Positions 12,651-20,045 of a DNA stretch of 51,698 nt are shown here, one piece after another. Both the position numbers and the translations under genes were made by a program. A model generated the notes under the pieces. The model had not been told where the DNA came from, did not search any database, and saw only the letters and a list, made by a program, of their open reading frames with translations. Location: the NCBI GenBank assembly GCA_903877125.1, contig CAIRCM010000134.1, positions 1-51,698 on the forward strand. The letters run 5' to 3'. Position 1 is the stretch's first letter. The number at the start of each line of letters is the position of its first letter. The DNA is from an uncultured Acetobacteraceae bacterium. Its GTDB lineage: Bacteria; Pseudomonadota; Alphaproteobacteria; Acetobacterales; Acetobacteraceae.

Positions 12651-13763
12651 ATGCCCGCGAACAAGAAACTGCTCATCCTGCCCGGCGACGGCATCGGCCC
12701 GGAAGTGATGCGCGAAGTGCGCCGCGTCATCGAATGGATGGACCGCCGCCGCATGGTCACCTTCGACGTAACCGAGGACCTCGTCGGCGGCGCCTCGATC
12801 GACGCCAAGGGCGCACCTATTACCGATAGCTGCATGCAGGCAGCCAAGGATGCCGACGCGATCCTGTTCGGGTCCGTCGGCGGTCCGAAGTGGGACAATA
12901 TCGGCTTCGACAAGCGGCCGGAGATCGCGATCCTTCGGCTGCGCAAGGAACTCGATCTCTTCGCGAACCTGCGGCCGGCCATCGTGTTCGACCCGCTGGT
13001 GGATGCATCGACCCTGAAAGCCGACGTGGTGAAGGGCCTGGACATCATGATCGTCCGGGAAAGCACCGGCGGCATCTATTTCGGTGAGCCGCGGGGCGTC
13101 GAGACCCTGCCCAACGGCGAACAGCGCGGCTTCGACACCGAAACCTACACGACGTCCGAAATCCAGCGCGTCGCCCGCGTCGGTTTCGAACTCGCCCGCA
13201 AGCGCCAGGGGCGCCTGGTGAGTGTCGAAAAGGCCAACGTCATGCAGTCCGGCCTGTTCTGGAAGCAGACGGTTACCGCGCTTGGTGCCGCCGAATACCC
13301 TGATGTTCAGTTGTCGCACATGTATGCCGACAATTGCGCCATGCAATTGGTGCGTAACCCGCGTCAGTTCGACGTGATCGTGACATCCAACATCTTCGGC
13401 GACCTGCTGTCCGACCTTGCCTCGATGCTGACCGGCAGCCTGGGCATGTTGCCCTCGGCCACGCTGGGCGCGATCCAGCCGTCCGGCAAACGGCATGCCC
13501 TGTATGAGCCAATCCATGGCAGTGCGCCGGACATCGCCGGCAAAGGGGTCGCGAATCCGCTGGCGCAAATCCTGAGTTTCGCGATGCTGCTGCGCTATTC
13601 TTTCGGCATGGACGAAGACGCGGCGCTGATCGAGAAGGCCTGCGTCAACGTACTGGGCTCTGGCCTGCGCACCGCCGACATCATGGGTCCGGGCACCGCT
13701 CGGGTTGGCACCGGGGTCATGGGCGAATCCATCCTGCGAGAATTGGAAAAACTCGCCGCTTAA
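12651..13763 (+). CDS. leuB: 3-isopropylmalate dehydrogenase
   Basis: A 370-residue NAD-dependent beta-decarboxylating dehydrogenase, the third step of the leucine branch. Visible signatures include LPGDGIGPEVM, FGSVGGPKWDN, IMIVRESTGGIYFGEPRG, the Mg/substrate motif NIFGDLLSDLASMLTGSLGM and the NAD-binding YEPIHGSAPDIAGKG. Length and motifs are normal. It is the last gene of leuCDB; a hairpin and then tRNA-Arg follow within 50 bp. Confidence 0.96.
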   Translation: MPANKKLLILPGDGIGPEVMREVRRVIEWMDRRRMVTFDVTEDLVGGASIDAKGAPITDSCMQAAKDADAILFGSVGGPKWDNIGFDKRPEIAILRLRKELDLFANLRPAIVFDPLVDASTLKADVVKGLDIMIVRESTGGIYFGEPRGVETLPNGEQRGFDTETYTTSEIQRVARVGFELARKRQGRLVSVEKANVMQSGLFWKQTVTALGAAEYPDVQLSHMYADNCAMQLVRNPRQFDVIVTSNIFGDLLSDLASMLTGSLGMLPSATLGAIQPSGKRHALYEPIHGSAPDIAGKGVANPLAQILSFAMLLRYSFGMDEDAALIEKACVNVLGSGLRTADIMGPGTARVGTGVMGESILRELEKLAA

Positions 13764-13776
13764 CTATTGCCCTATG

Positions 13777-13802
13777 GGGGCGGTTCGGTTAGACACCGCC
13801 CC
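13777..13802 (+). terminator. possible hairpin terminator after leuB
   Basis: An inverted repeat pairs GGGGCGG (13777-13783) with CCGCCCC (13796-13802) across a 12-base loop, 14 bp after the leuB stop and just before the tRNA gene. There is no T tract, so termination is uncertain. Confidence 0.4.
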
Positions 13803-13808
13803 TCGGTT

Positions 13809-13885
13809 GCGCCCGTAGCTCAATTGGATAGAGCACCAGACTACGAATCTGGGGGTTGGAGGTTCGAGTCCTTCCGGGCGCGCCA
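13809..13885 (+). tRNA. tRNA-Arg (anticodon ACG)
   Basis: A 77-base tRNA with encoded CCA. The acceptor stem pairs GCGCCCG (13809-13815) with CGGGCGC (13875-13881), G is the discriminator and CCA occupies 13883-13885. The anticodon stem CCAGA/TCTGG encloses the loop CTACGAA, giving anticodon ACG at 13843-13845, which in bacteria is edited to ICG to read CGU/CGC/CGA. The T-arm GGTTCGAGTCC is canonical. The accessory region of this window begins immediately downstream, a common insertion point, but I found no second copy of the tRNA 3' end. Confidence 0.97.
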
Positions 13886-14037
13886 GTCACTTCAAATGGT
13901 TCGCCAGGCCACAGCGTTCCAGCAGGTCGTTGAAAAGCCTCCGGCCTCCTGATCTGCCAGGCCTTCGTGACGCGTGGCATCGGGTTTTTTCCTTGGTGCG
14001 TGGCGATATCGCTTGGCCGAACCCCAATTTTTTCGCC

Positions 14038-14385
14038 TCAATTACCCGGTTGCGACGAGCAGCCGGGCGTCCGGATCGGTTTTGCTGGCGTAGGTTTCGT
14101 TGCTGCGCGGCTTGCCGCGCCAGTCGCGTTCGGCATTGCATCCAGGCGATCCATCAGGGCCGGGAGGCCCGTCCTTGTCATCTCGGGTATGGGCTGGAAG
14201 GACTTTTGGCGCGCCCAGGCTTGGTTCAGAGTACCGTCGATGGAAAAGTGTTCGTCCGACATCAGCGCCTTGACCCGGGGCTGGGCGGTGATCGCGCACG
14301 GAAAGCGGCGGGCGATATGGACCGGTGGCGGAGCGACGCCGCTGGGTAGTTTCCGAGGCTTTCGGCCGCGTCGGCCCGAGCGCAT
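14038..14385 (-). pseudogene. IS5-type transposase remnant, frameshifted
   Basis: Two overlapping minus-strand frames carry consecutive pieces of an IS5/IS4-superfamily transposase. One frame has ALMSDEHFSIDGTLNQAWAR and the following KSFQP segment (around 14265-14200). A second frame has NAERDWRGKPRSNETYASKT and then DPDARL (around 14140-14050), the next conserved block of the same family. The switch of frame within about 60 bp shows decay. The N-terminal part and the DDE C-terminal part are missing, and no terminal inverted repeats were seen. The 150 bp between this remnant and tRNA-Arg hold no recognised gene. Confidence 0.75.
14346..14360 (+). promoter_or_regulatory. island motif site 1 (upstream of OYE)
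   Basis: GTAGTTTCCGAGGCT, a copy of the recurring intergenic motif (consensus GTAGTTTCCGAGMCTG). It lies about 114 bp before the start codon of the old-yellow-enzyme gene and is oriented toward it. Confidence 0.55.
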
Positions 14386-14474
14386 ACTGTTCCGTCATCA
14401 TGACAAAACTACCCACGACCGAGCGGAATGAATTGTCAGATTCTGAATTCGGTCGGTATTTCAGGAGTCAAACC

Positions 14475-15593
14475 ATGAACCGCGCCTACGGCACACGTTC
14501 TGCCAGAACACTGTTCGAGCCCGCCCACGCTGGCGCCTTCAACCTGGCCAACCGGATCGTCATGGCGCCGCTGACCCGTAACCGGGCCGGCCCAGCTTGG
14601 ATACCCGGTCCGTGGGCAAAGGAATATTACACTCAGCGCGCCACCGCCGGTCTGATCATCGCCGAAGCCACGCAGGTGTCCGCCCAAGCGCTTGGGTATG
14701 CCGACACCCCGGGTTGCTACACCGACGCACAGGTCATCGGCTGGAAACAGGTCACCGACGCCGTTCATGCGAAGGGTGGCATCATCGTCCTGCAGCTTTG
14801 GCACACCGGCCGCATATCCCACACGAGTTTCCAAAAGGACGGGCAGGCGCCGGTGGGTCCTTCCGCCATACGCGCGAAAACGAAGACCTTTACCGCCGGT
14901 GAGGGATTTGTCGATGTTTCGATGCCCCGCGCGCTTGGGCTGGACGCAATCCCAGGCATCGTCGAGTCGTTCAGGCATGCCAGCCTGTGCGCCATGCGGG
15001 CTGGTTTCGACGGTGTGGAGGTGCATGGCGCGCACGGCTACCTGCTGGATGCGTTCCTGCGCGACGGCACCAATCATAGGACCGACGCATATGGCGGGTC
15101 CATCGCGAACCGGGCGCGGTTGCTGTTGGAAGTGACTGCTGCCTGTGGGTCAGCCATCGGGGCGGATCGTGTGGGCGTGCGGATATCCCCGGTCTCCACC
15201 GCGGGCGACTCCCACGACAGCAACCCGCAGGCGCTATTCGATCATGTCGTCACAAGCCTCAGCCCCTTGGGTCTGGCCTATGTGCATGTGGTGGAGGGGG
15301 AAACGGGCGGGGCCCGGGACAGTCTTCCGTTCGATTACGCGGCTTTGCGCGGCCGGTTCGATGGCGTCTGGATGGTCAATAACGGCTACGACCGAGCGAT
15401 GGCGATTGCCGCGGTGGCGAGCGGTCGGGCGGATTTGGTGTCGTTCGGACGCCTGTTCATCGCCAACCCCGATCTGGTGGAACGTCTGAGCACGAATCGC
15501 CCTCTCAACACGTTGATGGGCCAGGAAACCTTCTATGGCGGCGGTGCCCATGGTTATACCGACTACCCCACGTTGCCAGCCGAACCGGTCTGA
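14475..15593 (+). CDS. old yellow enzyme-type alkene reductase (NemA-like)
   Basis: A 372-residue FMN/NADPH oxidoreductase that would reduce activated alkenes, quinones or nitro-esters. The start is the ATG at 14475, preceded at 7 bp by AGGAG; longer in-frame starts run into the transposase remnant. Visible blocks are LANRIVMAPLTRNRA, EATQVSAQALGY, IVLQLWHTGRISH and FDGVEVHGAHGYLLDAFLRD. The substrate-binding pair reads His-x-x-His, as in PETN reductase and E. coli NemA, rather than His-x-x-Asn. The C-terminal phosphate-binding part ADLVSFGRLFIANPDLVERL is intact. Its stop is 1 bp before the SOUL remnant start. Island motif site 1 is upstream. Confidence 0.9.
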   Translation: MNRAYGTRSARTLFEPAHAGAFNLANRIVMAPLTRNRAGPAWIPGPWAKEYYTQRATAGLIIAEATQVSAQALGYADTPGCYTDAQVIGWKQVTDAVHAKGGIIVLQLWHTGRISHTSFQKDGQAPVGPSAIRAKTKTFTAGEGFVDVSMPRALGLDAIPGIVESFRHASLCAMRAGFDGVEVHGAHGYLLDAFLRDGTNHRTDAYGGSIANRARLLLEVTAACGSAIGADRVGVRISPVSTAGDSHDSNPQALFDHVVTSLSPLGLAYVHVVEGETGGARDSLPFDYAALRGRFDGVWMVNNGYDRAMAIAAVASGRADLVSFGRLFIANPDLVERLSTNRPLNTLMGQETFYGGGAHGYTDYPTLPAEPV

Positions 15594-15594
15594 C

Positions 15595-15928
15595 ATGAAA
15601 TATGTGCTCTTTGCGCTGATCATCGGCTTTGGCGTGACAGGAAATCCGGCCATGGCCATCGAGGAGCCGAAATTTACCGTTTTCTTCCAGGAAGGCACTT
15701 CGGCTGTCGCCGCCGAGGTTACCGTCGATGGCGACCGGACGACAGCGGCGAGCGCAGGATTTCGTTTGCTGGCTGGCTATATTTTTGGCGGCAGCACGCG
15801 CAATCAAAGCATTGCCATGACCGCGCCGGTGACCCAAACACAGGCCGGTGTGGCTTGCGCAACATAATCCGCCCTGGACACCATGGTTCATGCGACGGAA
15901 CGAAGTCATGATCCGGTTGGAGACATGA
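15595..15928 (+). pseudogene. SOUL heme-binding protein gene with internal deletion
   Basis: The first frame encodes a signal peptide (MKYVLFALIIGFGVTGNPAM) followed by SOUL-family sequence (AIEEPKFTVF, then FRLLAGYIFGGSTRNQSIAM and TAPVTQ) and stops at 15867. In the next frame, from about 15857, the usual SOUL C-terminus appears: AQHNPPWTPWFMRRNEVMIR, ending at TGA 15926-15928. About 100 residues that normally separate these blocks are missing and the junction is out of frame, so this is a deletion derivative of a full gene. The original stop still overlaps the ATG of the DUF1295 gene (ATGA), which preserves the ancestral coupling. Confidence 0.85.
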
Positions 15929-16728
15929 TCGCGCCCGCCGTTGCCCTTGGGCTGGCGCTCTCGCTTGGATTGTCGGCGTTTGGGTTCAAGCGGGTCGTGT
16001 ATTTCGTGAGCCTCGGCTATGCGGCCTCGATCGCCGCCCAAGCAATCTTCATACCGCTGGTTTATCGAGACACCGTTCGCGGTTGGGTGCTGATCCAGTC
16101 GGCGCTGCTTTTGGCCTATGGGCTGAGGTTGGGAGTCTTCGTAACCATGCGGGATCGCGCGGCATCCTTCCAAACGGAGCAGGCCAACAATGTCGCACGC
16201 GGATCCAAAGTCCGAGGTCCGCTGAAAATTGCCATTTGGTTGAGTGTTTCCGTCCTCTATGTCCTGATGTTCTTGCCGGCGCTGCTGTCGATGGCGGTCC
16301 AGGCCGCGGGGCAGGCGCTGCCATCCGTGCCCATGGGCGTTGGGCTGATGATGGCCGGATTGGGTATCGAAACATGTGCCGATTGGCAGAAAACTCAGGC
16401 CAAAAGGCTGGCCCCATCTCGTTTCTGCGATACGGGCCTGTTCCGCGTGGTGCGCCACCCTAACTATTTTGGGGAGATGGTGTTCTGGTTCGGCGTCTGG
16501 ATTTCGGCGCTGTCCGCATATCACGGTTTGCTGACGTGGCTGCTTGGCAGTATTGGCTTGGTGGTCATCACGTTCATTATGCTGGGGTCCAGCCGACGGC
16601 TGGAAACAAAGCAGACCGATCGCTACGGGGCCGATCCAGCATATCAAGTGTATGCCAAAACAACCCCGATTCTGTTTCCATTTCTGCCATTTTATTCCCT
16701 GGCGCATGTGCGCTGGTTGCGCGGTTGA
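15925..16728 (+). CDS. DUF1295 membrane protein (steroid 5-alpha-reductase-like)
   Basis: A 267-residue polytopic inner-membrane protein with about six to seven helices. The C-terminal part carries the DUF1295/ICMT-like signature FRVVRHPNYFGEMVFWFGVW, then a GSSRRLETKQTDRYG segment and a YQVYAKTTPILFPF tail, which in related enzymes bind NADPH or SAM. The start is the ATG at 15925, within ATGA of the SOUL remnant and preceded by GGAG. The enzymatic role in bacteria is unproven. SOUL and DUF1295 were evidently one operon before the deletion. Confidence 0.87.
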   Translation: MIAPAVALGLALSLGLSAFGFKRVVYFVSLGYAASIAAQAIFIPLVYRDTVRGWVLIQSALLLAYGLRLGVFVTMRDRAASFQTEQANNVARGSKVRGPLKIAIWLSVSVLYVLMFLPALLSMAVQAAGQALPSVPMGVGLMMAGLGIETCADWQKTQAKRLAPSRFCDTGLFRVVRHPNYFGEMVFWFGVWISALSAYHGLLTWLLGSIGLVVITFIMLGSSRRLETKQTDRYGADPAYQVYAKTTPILFPFLPFYSLAHVRWLRG

Positions 16729-16832
16729 CCCTCGGCCGGGACTGGGACGCGCGACGCGGCGGCGCCTGTCCGCGGAAGACGTCGGATGGCAGATGTCTTC
16801 CACGCCAAACAGCCCCGTGCCAAGGCTATTAG

Positions 16833-16848
16833 GTAGATTCCGACCCTG
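16833..16848 (+). promoter_or_regulatory. island motif site 2 (upstream of response regulator)
   Basis: GTAGATTCCGACCCTG matches the island consensus with small differences. It is about 90 bp before the ATG of the single-domain response regulator and in the same orientation. Confidence 0.5.
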
Positions 16849-16938
16849 TTGCCTCGCCGCCATTCCTGGCCAACGTCCCCCTGGTGGCGCAGTCCCTCCA
16901 CGATACGAGTTGGAGCGATAACGGGAAAAGCAGTCTTC

Positions 16939-17310
16939 ATGAAAGTGCTACGGATTCTCCTCGTCGAAGACGACACCTTGATCGGTACGTTGCTGGCCGA
17001 CATCCTCAGGGCCAACGGTCACGAGATTTGCGAGGTCACTGTCACCGAAGCGGCAGCGATCTCCGCCGCCAGAGAACATCGCCCCGATCTGATGATCGTC
17101 GACGTGGGACTAGGCACGGGCAGCGGCATCTCGGCGATGGAGACAATTCTTCGGGGCGGCTTCGTGCCGCACCTTTACATGACAGGGAACGTTGCGCGGA
17201 TCAGCGCCCTCCGGCAGCACGCGGTGGTGCTGGAGAAGCCCTTCCAGGAAACCGCGCTGCTGCTTGCCGTGCAATGTGCGATGGACGTCGCCGCGATGCG
17301 TCGGGCATGA
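16939..17310 (+). CDS. single-domain response regulator
   Basis: A 123-residue stand-alone receiver domain. The acidic pair D11/D12 (LVEDD), phosphoacceptor D55 (LMIVDVG), T82 (YMTGN) and K100 (LEKPF) are all present, so phosphorylation should be possible. There is no output domain, so it would act by protein contact or as a phosphate sink. The start is the ATG at 16939. A receiver-HPt fragment follows 38 bp later, and a large hybrid kinase is encoded 8 kb away; these are possible partners. Confidence 0.87.
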   Translation: MKVLRILLVEDDTLIGTLLADILRANGHEICEVTVTEAAAISAAREHRPDLMIVDVGLGTGSGISAMETILRGGFVPHLYMTGNVARISALRQHAVVLEKPFQETALLLAVQCAMDVAAMRRA

Positions 17311-17348
17311 GATCCCGGTGCCAATAAACCCGATCATGGGTATCGCCG

Positions 17349-17840
17349 ATGCGCCTGGTGGTTCTGACTATTGCAGTTTCGATATCGGCTGTGAAAGGCG
17401 GGCGGGAAAGCTGCTTCGCAGCGGGCTACACGGCGCATTTGACCAAGCCGATCAGACAGGAGATTTTATTGCAGAAGATTACGGAGCACTCGAGGGTCGC
17501 GCGCGCGAATGGCGGTTCGGCAGCCGATATTTCGCCCGATGCAAAACTACGCCTTTCGGACGCCGCCCAGACCTTCCTGCGGAATTGCGGTCGAAATTTG
17601 GTCACGATGCGTGAGGATTTGGAACGGCTCGATCTTGTCGCCGTTGCGTTCCTGGGTCATCGGATGCGTGGCGCGGGGGGCATGTTTGGGTTTCCGATCA
17701 TCACGGATATTGGCGGGGCGTTGGAAGACGCCGCCGATCGCGGTGACGCTCGGGAGTCGCAGCGATGTCTGGATGCGCTGTCCAGGTATTTGGATGAAGC
17801 GGGGGCCGAAGCCGCGAAGGACGCTCGGTCCGCGACTTGA
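17349..17840 (+). pseudogene. receiver C-terminus plus HPt domain, truncated hybrid kinase tail
   Basis: A 163-residue open frame. Its first 45 residues are the C-terminal third of a receiver domain (VVLTIAVS..., then ESCFAAGYTAHLTKPIRQEI with the conserved K33-P). The N-terminal two thirds, including the phosphoacceptor Asp, are absent. Residues about 70-155 form an HPt domain with the phosphotransfer site at H104 in GHRMRGAGGMFGF. This layout is the tail of a hybrid histidine kinase, so the gene is probably a 5'-deleted remnant. The HPt module is intact and could still be made from the ATG at 17349 as a free phosphotransfer protein. Confidence 0.65.
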
Positions 17841-18149
17841 TCGGCAGCGGTCCTGGCCTGCGCTGCCGCGTGGTACCGTTCGTGCCGACGGACGTAACAA
17901 GTACAAATCCACATGGGCACGGGCGCCGTCCGCTCCACGCCGAAGCCTCGTGTTTGCGGCGATATATCGGGCTATTTATTGAAGCCCGCCAGTTCCATCC
18001 ACCAAATTCAGCACGTTTTGGCCTGAGTAATTTCCGAGTCATGACAGAGCAACGTCGGGGGCTCAATTTCCCCGATAGCGCCCAGTTCGCGGGTCCACCT
18101 CTCCCGATCTCAACCGTGCGTGGGCGCGAAACCCAACAAGGACATCATC
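17841..18149. other. intergenic stretch with no gene, contains motif site 3
   Basis: This 309-bp gap contains no gene that I can support. A short plus-strand reading around 17940-18025 (KPRVCGDISGYLLKPASS) vaguely resembles a receiver-domain end and may be more two-component debris. The only clear element is the island motif copy at 18027-18042. Confidence 0.4.
18027..18042 (+). promoter_or_regulatory. island motif site 3 (upstream of Spy-like gene)
   Basis: GTAATTTCCGAGTCAT, preceded by TGA as in other copies. It is about 108 bp before the ATG of the Spy-like gene and oriented toward it. Confidence 0.5.
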
Positions 18150-18692
18150 ATGACTTCCTTCACCAAAGCGATTGCACGTTCCGTTTCAACCACGGGGTCA
18201 CGTAGTTTGGCCGCGTTGATGGGAGCTGCGCTTCTGGCGACCCCACTGACCGCGACCCTCGCCGCCCCCAACGATATCCGGCCGATGCAATTTGCGCAGG
18301 CCGCAACGACGCCCGCGGCACCTGCAATGTCCACATCCCCCGCGGATGCCAAAATGGACACCGTCGAACAGCGGATTACGACGCTGCACGCCTCCCTGAA
18401 AATCACACCGGATCAGGAGACGAAATGGACCGTGGTCGCCCAGGCCATGCGGGATAATGCGGTTGCCATGGAAAAGATGGTCGCTGAAAATCGTGCGACC
18501 CCGTCGGACACCTTGTCCGCGGTCGACGATCTGAAGCGCTACCAGAAATTCGCCCAAGCCCATGTCGATGGGCTGAAAAACATTCTCGCATCGTTCGAGG
18601 GTTTGTACGGGGCGATGCCGGCTGCTCAGAAAAAAATCGCCGATGGCGTGTTCGAGTCCTCGGGCCGAGCGACAGTGGGCACGCATGGTTGA
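18150..18692 (+). CDS. periplasmic Spy/CpxP-like LTXXQ-type protein
   Basis: A 180-residue exported protein. A signal region (residues about 15-45, ALMGAALLATPLTATLA) and a Pro/Ala linker precede a helical domain. That domain has the pattern VEQRITTLHASLKITPDQET followed by KWTVVAQAMRDN, characteristic of Spy/CpxP-related LTXXQ proteins, which act as periplasmic chaperones or stress sensors. The start is the ATG at 18150 with AAGGA upstream; a codon at 18120 is in frame but unsupported. Motif site 3 lies 108 bp upstream. A small secreted protein gene follows 24 bp later. Confidence 0.8.
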   Translation: MTSFTKAIARSVSTTGSRSLAALMGAALLATPLTATLAAPNDIRPMQFAQAATTPAAPAMSTSPADAKMDTVEQRITTLHASLKITPDQETKWTVVAQAMRDNAVAMEKMVAENRATPSDTLSAVDDLKRYQKFAQAHVDGLKNILASFEGLYGAMPAAQKKIADGVFESSGRATVGTHG

Positions 18693-18716
18693 GCAACTCG
18701 CCAGCAGGAGGTACAT

Positions 18717-18980
18717 ATGATTCGGTTATCAAAAATTCCATCGGCGCGCTGTCCGACACTTCGTATCGGCGTTGGCATCATCATGTCATCCGTCATTGCG
18801 ATGACGGCACTCGCCGGCTCTGCTGCCGCTGAAGGCCGCTGGGGTGGGCATGAGGGATACCGGCACAACTGGAACGGTGGGTATTACCGTTCCCCGCCGG
18901 TCATATATGGGTCTCCCTACTACTATCCGCCGCCGATAGTTTATGGCCCCGGGATCGGGCTGAACTTCAATATCCGCTGA
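18717..18980 (+). CDS. small secreted Tyr/Pro/Gly-rich protein
   Basis: An 87-residue protein with a signal peptide (hydrophobic core IGVGIIMSSVIAMTALAGSA, cleavage near AAAEG). The mature part of about 45 residues is rich in Gly, Tyr, Pro and His (GGYYRSPPVIYGSPYYYPPP). I do not recognise a named family beyond small Tyr/Pro-rich periplasmic proteins common in alphaproteobacteria. AGGAGG lies upstream of the ATG. It is probably co-transcribed with the Spy-like gene and is followed by a strong hairpin. Confidence 0.75.
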   Translation: MIRLSKIPSARCPTLRIGVGIIMSSVIAMTALAGSAAAEGRWGGHEGYRHNWNGGYYRSPPVIYGSPYYYPPPIVYGPGIGLNFNIR

Positions 18981-18999
18981 TAGTTGACCTGGGCTGACT

Positions 19000-19030
19000 G
19001 CGCACTCTCCCGCCTTCTGGGAGAGTGCGC
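19000..19030 (+). terminator. perfect 12-bp hairpin after the Spy pair
   Basis: GCGCACTCTCCC (19000-19011) pairs perfectly with GGGAGAGTGCGC (19019-19030) around a 7-base loop. It sits 20 bp after the small secreted protein gene and 55 bp before manA. There is no T tract, so it may attenuate or protect the mRNA 3' end rather than terminate fully. Confidence 0.6.
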
Positions 19031-19084
19031 GGGGCTTCGGGCGTATTGTCCAACTTTAGCTCCTTCCGATCGAAAGGAACCTCT

Positions 19085-19954
19085 ATGGCCTTCGAATTGG
19101 CTCGGACTATTTTGCATCCAAAACCATGGGGCATGCACGACATCCGTCCGTGGTGCGACCGGATGCCGAACCGGATCAAAACCGGGGAAATCAGTTACGA
19201 ACGCGAGGCGGACACGCACCCAAGACCGTCATTATGCCTGAAGCTCCTGTTTGCCGACCAGCCGCTATCCATCCAGGTCCATCCGGATGATACCTATGCC
19301 GGCACGATCGGCCTTCCGAGTGGAAAAAACGAAGCATGGTACGTGGTTTGGGCTGCGCCTGGCGCCCAAATCGGTGTCGGTCTGACCCAACATTTATCCC
19401 GTGTACAGCTACGGCAGGCGATAGTCGATCAATCGATAGCCGATCTGTTGCTGTGGCGGACAGTTGCCCCAGGGGACAGTTGCCTCATCCCCGCGGGCAC
19501 CGTGCACGCGATCGGGGCGGGCCTGATTATCGCCGAAATTCAAAATCGCGCCGACGCGACCTTTCGCCTCTACGATTATGGGCGCGGGCGGGAATTGCAT
19601 ATCGATGAAGGTATGGCGGTTGCGCTGGCCGAACCGGCAACAGGCATGTTCGAACAATGCCGGCTTTCTGAAACACGCCGGTTGCTCGCCGCAAGTGCGA
19701 AATTCATATTCGAACGTCTCGATCTGCCTCCTGGTTCCATTTGGCATTTGGATGCTGAGTCCGAAACCTGGCTTCTTGTTCTCAAGGGGCAGGCGGCGGC
19801 GGGAAATCTCTCGCTTTCCACCGGGGATGCGATATTTGCGAAAGACAACAAGATAACCCTGCGGGTTGCCGCGACCGGTCTAACCGCTTTGATCGCCTAT
19901 GATGGTTGCGGACCTAACATCGCCCTCATGCAAAATAGAGGGGACACGGTATGA
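19085..19954 (+). CDS. manA: class I mannose-6-phosphate isomerase
   Basis: A 289-residue zinc isomerase interconverting fructose-6-P and mannose-6-P. The zinc-site motifs are visible: SIQVHPDD, GKNEAWYVVWA and PAGTVHAIGAGLIIAEIQ. The protein is shorter than E. coli ManA and resembles the compact type that lacks the helical insertion. AAAGGAACC precedes the ATG at 19085. It opens a glycan operon with a glycosyltransferase and a GH130 enzyme, which suggests it supplies mannose-6-P for GDP-mannose or handles released mannose phosphate. Confidence 0.88.
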   Translation: MAFELARTILHPKPWGMHDIRPWCDRMPNRIKTGEISYEREADTHPRPSLCLKLLFADQPLSIQVHPDDTYAGTIGLPSGKNEAWYVVWAAPGAQIGVGLTQHLSRVQLRQAIVDQSIADLLLWRTVAPGDSCLIPAGTVHAIGAGLIIAEIQNRADATFRLYDYGRGRELHIDEGMAVALAEPATGMFEQCRLSETRRLLAASAKFIFERLDLPPGSIWHLDAESETWLLVLKGQAAAGNLSLSTGDAIFAKDNKITLRVAATGLTALIAYDGCGPNIALMQNRGDTV

Positions 19955-20045
19955 GACAACAGGAACATACCCCGGATGCCCAGACCCTATCGGGCCTTAC
20001 CTCCGCCATCACCGCTTTGGCTCGTCCCCGCGGCAGGAGTTATTC

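Noticed and set aside
15505-16863. 452-codon minus-strand frame opposite SOUL/DUF1295
   Set aside because: Covers a decayed gene and a DUF1295 gene on the other strand, with no family features of its own.
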